From positions 1,321,295-1,385,294 of the forward strand of contig QRFJ01000060.1 in assembly GCA_006176705.1 (NCBI GenBank): a stretch of DNA of 64,000 nt. The letters run 5' to 3'. Within the stretch, counting starts at the first letter, position 1. Each line of letters begins with the position of its first letter. The position numbers and the translations under genes are program-made. A model generated the notes under the pieces. That model did not search any database and was not told the DNA's origin. It worked only from the letters and a program-made list of their open reading frames with translations. Positions 58,272 through 64,000 of this stretch are shown here, piece after piece. Source of the stretch: Cocos nucifera (taxonomy: Eukaryota; Streptophyta; Magnoliopsida; Arecales; Arecaceae).

Positions 58272-59835
58272 TGTTGGTGCCGAAATCCATCGCCGCCGGA
58301 GGTCGCCGCAATCGGAGGCGCTGGCACCGCCGGGGATCTGCAAAACGAAGTCCCGTTCGGAAACCGGTGGGGTGGTGGCTCCGGCAGGACCCTCCGACGG
58401 TCAAGTTACCTTCGCGCCAACAGTAATGGAGTGCTCGGAATGAGTTCCGGAGCTTAGAGGTGAGGGAGGAGAGCTTAGAGAGTCGAGAGTTCAGAGAGCT
58501 TTAGCCTTAGTATGTCCGGAGAGGGGTCCTTTTTATTAGCGGAGCATTAGTTGGATGGTACGACTGTGCCGTCTTGGCAGAGAGTCGAATCGGGCAGGCA
58601 CGGAGTTGGTACGAGAGGAAGGCGTCGTCCAGCAGATCGTGGGAGCCATACCGGTAAGTCATGGGCCGCATGGAGTCCGGTACGGGAGGAAGGCGTCTCC
58701 GGCAGATCGTGGGAGCCATACGCGTGAGTCATCAGGGCCGCATGGAGCCGGTTACGGGAGGAAGGCGTCGTCTGGGTAAGATCGTGGGAGCCATACTTGC
58801 GAAAGCGGTGGGCCCGCATGGAGTCCGACGGGGAAAGAGCGCCGTCGGTCTTGCTGCAAGGCGACAGTTCGTTCCAATGTGGAGTTCGGAATTGTAACAG
58901 AGTTCGGCAGGGGGAAGCTTGGGGGAGTTTCGTCCTGGCTTGAAAGGGTCGGCGTAGAGTTTCGGCCTGGGACGGTTGCCGAGGAGTTCGGACCGCTGAG
59001 AGGCCCGAAGAAGCTTCGCTTGGACCATTGAAGGACTTCGGTTGCTAGTTGGTTCGCAGGGCTCGCCTGAGGGAGTTCGGTCGCCTAGGGATCGGCTCCG
59101 AAGGGTTCGCCACTTTGGGCTCGCCTGAAAGTCGCTTCGAACGGAAGCGTCGGCTGCATGGGCTCCCTTGGGGCGGTCGAAGGAGTTCGGCCACTTGGGC
59201 TCGCCGGTGAAGTCGGTCCGAAGGAGCTCGGCCGTAAAGGGAAGTCAAGGAGTTCGGCTGCATCGGGCTCGCCTGGGGCGGTCCGAAGGGGTTCGGCCAC
59301 TTGGGCTCGGCCTGAAGTCGCCGTCCGAAAGGAGCTCGCCGGGGAAGTCCGAAGGAGTTCGGCTAGCATGGGGCTCGCCTGGGTCGGGTCCAAAGGAGCT
59401 CGGCCGTGGAAGTCCGAAAGGAGTTCGGCGGCATGGGCTCGCTGGGGTCGGTCCGAAAAGCTCGTGCCGTGGGAATGTCCGAAGGAGTTCGGCCTGCATG
59501 GCTCGCCTGGGGCCGGTCCGAAGGGTTCGGCCACTTGGGCGCCCTGAAGTCGGTCCGAAGGAAGCTTCGGCCATGGAAAGTCCGAAGGAGTTCGGCTGCA
59601 ATGTGACTCGCCTGGGTCGGTCCGAAAAACTCGCCGTGGGAAGTTCGGCTGGCGGTGGGAGTCAGTCCTCTAGGCGCAGTTTGGCCCGGAACCTTGGCGC
59701 AGGGAGTTCGGCCTTAGGAATTCGGATCGTAGGGGCCGGCCTGGCGCCTGTCGCTGAAGCTCTTCAGCGAGGCTACTGGTTACATTGGCCTGAGCGCGGG
59801 CCGGGCTTCGCAGGAGCGGGATATTATCCCCAACA
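58272..59835 (-). repeat. 5' LTR of element X
   Basis: 1564 bp; same termini as the other LTRs. It differs from them by very many single-base insertions and deletions. Confidence 0.9.
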
Positions 59836-59839
59836 CAAC
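59836..59839. other. 4-bp LTR-LTR junction between elements X and Y
   Basis: CAAC separates the outer end of element X's 5' LTR (CCCCAACA) from the outer end of element Y's 3' LTR (TGTTGGTGCC). Confidence 0.85.
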
Positions 59840-61093
59840 TGTTGGTGCCAAAAATCGTCGCCGCGGATGGTTCGCCGCAATCGAGGGCCGCGGCGCCGCG
59901 GGGGACCTGCAAAAACGAAGTCTTTCCCGTCCGGAGAGCCCCCGGTGGGGTGGTGCTCCGGCAGGACCCTCCGAACGGTTTCAAGTTAAGCTCCGGCCAA
60001 CAAGTAAGGAGTGCTCGGAATGAATTCCGGAGGCTTAGGAGATGTGGAGGGGAGATAGAGAGTTTCGAGAGTTCAGAGAGCTTAGCCTTAGTATGTCGGG
60101 AGGTTCTATTATAGCGGAGCTTAGTTTGATTGGTGACGGCTTGTGCCGTCTGCAGCAGAGTCGCATCGGGCAGGCATTGGAGTTTGGTACGGAGAGAAGG
60201 CGTCAGATCCGGTTGATCGTGGAGCCATACCGGCAAGTCGTGGGGCCGCATGGAGTTCCGGTACGGAGAGAATGCGTCCGTCCGACAGAATCGTGGGAGC
60301 CATACCGGCGAGTCACTCGTTGGAGCCATACGGCGAAGTCGTGGGCCGCATGGAGTCCGGTACGGGGGAGGGAGGCGCCATCCGGTCTTGCTGCAGGCGA
60401 TAGTTCGTCCAATGGAGTTCGGATTTGTTAACAGAGTTCGGCCGAGGGAAGCTGGGGGAGTTCGTCCGGCTGAAAAGGTCGGCCATCTGTAGAGTTTGAC
60501 CTTCTGAGAGGCCCGAAGAAGCTCGCTGGCCAGTTGAAGGACTTCGTTGCTAGGTTGGTCGGCCAGCGGTGCTCGCTGGAGGAGTTCGGATCGCCTAGCG
60601 GTCGGTCCGAAGAGGTTCGGCCACTTGGGCTCGCCTGAAGTCGGTCCGAAGGAGTTCGGCCTTGGGGCGTCCGAGGAGTTTCGGCTGCATGGGCTCGCCC
60701 TTGGGGTCGGGTCGAAGGAGCTCGGCCGTGGAAGGATCGAAAGGAGTTTCGGCTGCAGTGGGCTCGCCTGGGGTCGGTCCGAGGAGTTCGCCCTGCATGG
60801 GGCTCGCCTGGGGGTCGGTCCGAAGGAGCTCGGCCGTGGGAAGCCGGAAAGGAGTCGGCTTGCATGGCTCGCCTGGGGTCGGTCGAAGGAGCTCGGCCGT
60901 TGGGAAGTTCGAAGGAGTTCGTCCTCTAGGCAGTTGCCCTGACCTTGGCGCAGGGGGATTCGGCCTCTTAGGCAGTTCGGCCGTGTTAGGGCTCGGCCTG
61001 GCGCCTGGCGCTTGAGAGCTTCGTTCAGCGGTATGGTTACATTGGCGAGCGTTGGGCCGGGGCTTCCGGCAGGAGCGGGATTTATCCCCAACA
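59840..61093 (-). repeat. 3' LTR of element Y
   Basis: 1254 bp from TGTTGGTGCC to CCCCAACA on the plus strand. It is shorter than its relatives because fewer internal units are present, and it is rich in single-base indels. Confidence 0.9.
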
Positions 61094-61556
61094 GTTAGCC
61101 CCCCCACTCCCGATTCAATAAACTTGAAGGAAGGGTGCCAAAACAGGCGACTGCCGAAGTCTTCTTCCCGGCTCCGCATTTGTCGCAGCTTGAGCTCGAG
61201 GAGGTCCCATCTCCAGCAAATTATTGACGTGAAGTTGAAGCTGAGGCTTGGGGGGAGGTCTTTCCATCCCCAAGTCGAGTTTTGGAGGTGTGAAGTGGGA
61301 CTCATTTCCAGCCAAAAATTGGTTGAAGCGAGTTGAGGCCGGAGTCAATGTCGCCCCCGTTGGGTCAGTGTCGGAGTTTGACATTGCCTTATGCATCACG
61401 AAGGGTCGATTCGGGGGAGACCCTCCTCTTTTGCAGCTCAAGGTTATGATCGCTGGGGAGATCCCGTCTCCCGCTGATGCTGACACCGAAGTTGAAGCTG
61501 AGGTCCGAAGGAGACCTCGTCTTCTGCAGTGAAGCTTGCCGTAGACTCTGGGGCTC
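61094..61556 (-). other. Polypurine tract and 3' internal region of element Y
   Basis: The inverted polypurine tract lies near 61099-61111. The following sequence matches 55791-56257 of element X base for base apart from small indels. Confidence 0.8.
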
Positions 61557-62405
61557 GGCCTTGGACCTTGCTCACGTTAGGACGAGGTTCTCCTCTTGTT
61601 CCTAACGGGCTGTGGGGGCACATCCGGACCGTCGTCCGAGCTTCTCCCCCCATCCCGTCCTTGGTGGAACGGGGTCTTCGACTTTGCTCTCGCTTAGGAC
61701 GAGGTTCTCCTCCTGTTCCCAACCGGGCTGTGGGGGCACATGGGGACCGTCGTCCTCGCCTCTCCCCCCATCCCGTCCTTGGTGGACGGGGCCTTCGACT
61801 TTGCTCACGCTAGGACGAGGTTCTCCTCCTGTTCCTAGCCGGCTGTGGGGGCACATGAGGACCGTCGTCCTCGCTTCTCCCCCCATCCCGTCCTTTGTGG
61901 ACGGGGCCTTCGACTTTGCTCACGCTAGGACGAGGTTCTCCTCCTGTTCCTAGCCGGCTGTGGGGGCACATGAGGACCGTCGTCCTCGCTTCTCCCCCCA
62001 TCCCGTCCTTTGTGGACGGGGCCTTCGACTTTGCTCACGCTAGGACGAGGTTCTCCTCCTGTTCCTAGCCGGCTGTGGGGGCACATGAGGACCGTCGTCC
62101 TCGCTTCTCCCCCCATCCCGTCCTTTGTGGACGGGGCCTTCGACTTTGCTCACGCTAGGACGAGGTTCTCCTCCTGTTCCTAGCCGGCTGTGGGGGCACA
62201 TGAGGACCGTCGTCCTCGCTTCTCCCCCCATCCCGTCCTTTGCGAACGGGGCCTTTGACTTTGCTCGTGCTAGGACGAGGTTCTCCTCCTGTTCCTAGCC
62301 GGCTGTGGGGGCACATGAGGACCGTCGTCCTCGCTTCTCCCCCCATCCCGCTTTGCGAACGGGGCCTTTGACTTTGCTCGTGCTAGGACGAGGTTCTCCT
62401 CCTGT
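61557..62405. repeat. 115-bp minisatellite in element Y, ~7 copies
   Basis: The anchor TTTGCTC recurs at about 61570, 61685, 61800, 61915, 62030, 62145, 62260 and 62373, a strict 115-bp period. The central copies are identical or nearly so, implying recent homogenisation. Because 115 is not a multiple of three, the same repeat produces similar short open frames in successive phases; none is a gene. Confidence 0.97.
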
Positions 62406-62484
62406 TCCTACGGGACATTTCCGCTCGCTTTTTTCCCAGCGACCCTGAAACGATAGTGTCGAGCAACAAGGTTTTATTGAGGGA

Positions 62485-64000
62485 AACTACTGGTAGTACA
62501 TTCTCAGGTTTTCTGAGTTCCAAGGTCGGGGAAGCGCTAGTCCTCCGAGCTCCTTTAGGCGATAGGTTCCAGGTCGGATGACCTCTACCACTTCGTACGG
62601 ACCTTCCCAATTTGGGACGAGCTTCCCTTGACTCTGGGGCTGAGAGACGGCTGCTCGTCGGAGCACTAAGTCCCCAACTCTGAACGCCTTGCTTTTGACT
62701 CTGGAATTGTAATACCGAGCCACCTTCCGTTGGTAGGCGGCCATCCGGATGCGGGCTGCCTCCCTCTTTTCTTCCAGAAGGTCGAGGTTGGCTTCTGAGG
62801 TCCTGGGAGTTGAGTTGCTCGTTGAAGCCCACGATTCGAGCAGACGGGAGTTTGAGCTCGATCGGGATGACTGCCTCGGTGCCGAAGGCCAAGGCGAAGG
62901 GTGTCTCGCCGGTCGGTACCCTCTGCGTTGTTCGGTATGCCCAGAGGACGTGGTAGAGTTCGTCTGCCCAGGCCCCTTTTGCCCTGTCGAGCCTCGTCTT
63001 GAGGCCTTGCAGCAGGGTCCGATTGGTCACTTCGGCTTCCCCATTGGCTTGCGGATGAGCCACCGATGTGAAGTGGTGGGAGACGTTTAGTCCTTCGCAG
63101 AACTCGGCAAACCGGGCTCCAGCGAACTGTCGCCCATTATCGGTTATGAGGGCTCGGGGCAGACCGAACCGGCAGATCAGCGTCTTCCAGACGAAGTCCT
63201 GCACCTTGGCCTCGGTGATCTTCGCTAGTGGTTCCGCCTCGACCCACTTGGTAAAGTAGTCAATCGCGACCAGGAGGAACTTCCGTTGTCCGGACGCCGT
63301 TGGGAAGGGGCCGAGGATGTCCATCCCCCACTGCGCGAAGGGCCAGGGTGCAGTGAGCGGAGTGAGTTCGGACGCCGGCTGCCTTTGCACGCTGGCGTTC
63401 TTCTGGCAGCGGTCACATTTCTTCACGTATTCCGTGGAATCACGAAGTAGGGTTGGCCAGTAGTACCCTTGCCGAAGTAGTCTTTGCGATAGGGATCTGG
63501 CTCCTGCGTGACTTCCCGCAGAGTCCTTCGTGGACATCCTGTAGCGCGATGCAGGCCTCAGAGGGTCGGAGGCACCTCAGCAACGGGAGGGAGTACGACC
63601 TTTTATATAACCTGCCCTCGTACAAGACGTAGCGGGAGGCTTGACTCCTGAGCTTCCGAGCTTCTCTCCGGTCGTGAGGGAGGACCCCTTCTTCGAGGTA
63701 GGCGATCAGCGGATCGATCCAGCTGGGCTCGAAGTCCGTCCGCAGGACGGCCTGAGGTTCCTCGGTGGTCGGGCACTTCAGAGTTTCCAGAAACACCTTC
63801 TTTTGGTAGTTCGGCCGGGGCAGAAGGTGGCCAACTTGGAGAGGAAGGTCGGCCCTTGTATTCCCGGTCCTTGGGATGTGCCGAATGTCGAAGCTGTCGA
63901 AGGCTGGTATTAAGTTCTTCACCTTCCCGAGGTACATCACCATGCTTTCCTCCCGCGCCTCGTAGCTGCCGCCGACCTGACCGACCACCAACTGGGAGTC
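62485..64000 (-). pseudogene. Ty3/gypsy pol: RNase H (second, plant-type) and integrase, frameshifted
   Basis: Right to left: the end of a RVT_3-type RNase H (SYEAREESMVMYLGKVKNL, DIRHIPRTGNTRADL; from the window end to about 63840), a linker, then the integrase zinc-binding region (HEGLCG, later KKCDRCQKNA). The catalytic core at about 62960-63360 has its first Asp in GMDILGPF, its second in TDNGRQF and its Glu in NGEAEVTNR, all present. A C-terminal domain follows (62487-62744: YYNSRVKSKAF, GDLVLRR, NWEGPYEVVEV) and ends at a stop. One-base frame changes near 63525 and near 62800 separate the parts. Given the indel-rich neighbourhood, sequencing error is possible. Integrase would insert the element cDNA into the genome. 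Confidence 0.88.

Larger units (their letters stand above)
54251..59835 (-). mobile_element. Element X: pol-less LTR retrotransposon, minus strand
   Basis: It is bounded by LTRs 54251-55790 (3') and 58272-59835 (5') of the same family as the 35-42 kb element, in the opposite orientation. The primer-site side (GATTGCGCG on the minus strand, 58263-58271) and the polypurine side (inverted, from 55791) prove orientation. The internal part is only 2.5 kb: a gag remnant, a tandem repeat and a 115-bp minisatellite. No reverse transcriptase or integrase is present. Confidence 0.88.
59840..64000 (-). mobile_element. Element Y: Ty3/gypsy (Tat-like) retrotransposon with pol, partial
   Basis: The 3' LTR (59840-61093) is followed rightwards by an inverted polypurine tract, a 115-bp minisatellite, and a pol region with integrase and RNase H in minus orientation that runs off the window. 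An extra RNase H domain just before integrase is characteristic of the Tat lineage. The LTR family is shared with the pol-less elements here. Confidence 0.88.

Noticed and set aside
61557..62405. Regular 115-bp repeats considered as a CRISPR array
   Set aside because: There are no unique spacers, the whole unit repeats, the context is a plant retrotransposon, and no cas-like gene is present.

Overview
The window is nuclear DNA of a flowering plant, most likely a monocot with a repeat-rich genome. The (A)AACCCTAG-type motifs upstream of genes and the GC-rich Ty3 elements would suit a palm, but the species is inference. Only two host genes are recognisable. Nearly everything else is transposable elements, several nested in one another, plus AT-rich intergenic DNA. 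No bacterial-type operon, CRISPR array or tRNA/rRNA gene was seen.

Layout: 1-868 holds the 3' part of a CACTA (En/Spm-type) DNA transposon. 925-2395 and 2396-6217 hold two decayed Ty1/copia elements on the minus strand. 8852-15577 (minus) is a seven-exon kinetochore gene of the NNF1/PMF1 family. It has no long open frame and was assembled here by joining exons at GT/AG sites; its fourth intron holds an uninterrupted (TGTA)177 array. 17501-18488 is a non-autonomous inverted-repeat transposon. 19153-23830 (minus) is an L1-like LINE cut by an LTR insertion. 26889-29459 (plus) is a three-exon SINA-type RING E3 ubiquitin ligase. 32417-33049 and about 33292-34010 are inverted-repeat elements.

35127-41846 (plus) is a structurally complete, young LTR retrotransposon with target duplication CAAAT, a decayed gag and no pol. 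Where pol and the 3' untranslated region would lie, it carries a hairpin-forming minisatellite. 42830-53177 is a second L1-like LINE (minus) interrupted in its endonuclease by a Ty1/copia element (45826-51201), which itself has lost most of reverse transcriptase and RNase H. 54251-59835 (element X) and 59840 to the window end (element Y) are two minus-strand relatives of the 35-42 kb element, joined LTR to LTR across 4 bp. Y still encodes a plant-type RNase H and integrase of Ty3/gypsy (Tat-like) pol and is the plausible mobilising partner of the pol-less copies.

The two host genes are unrelated: a structural kinetochore component and a ubiquitin ligase. The mobile elements are linked in function: pol-less elements with intact LTR, primer-site and polypurine signals would depend on a pol-bearing relative such as Y. 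The most unusual signals are the hairpin minisatellites that differ between relatives at the same position, with covarying stem bases in one array, the LTR-LTR junction, and the very long perfect microsatellite inside an essential gene's intron.
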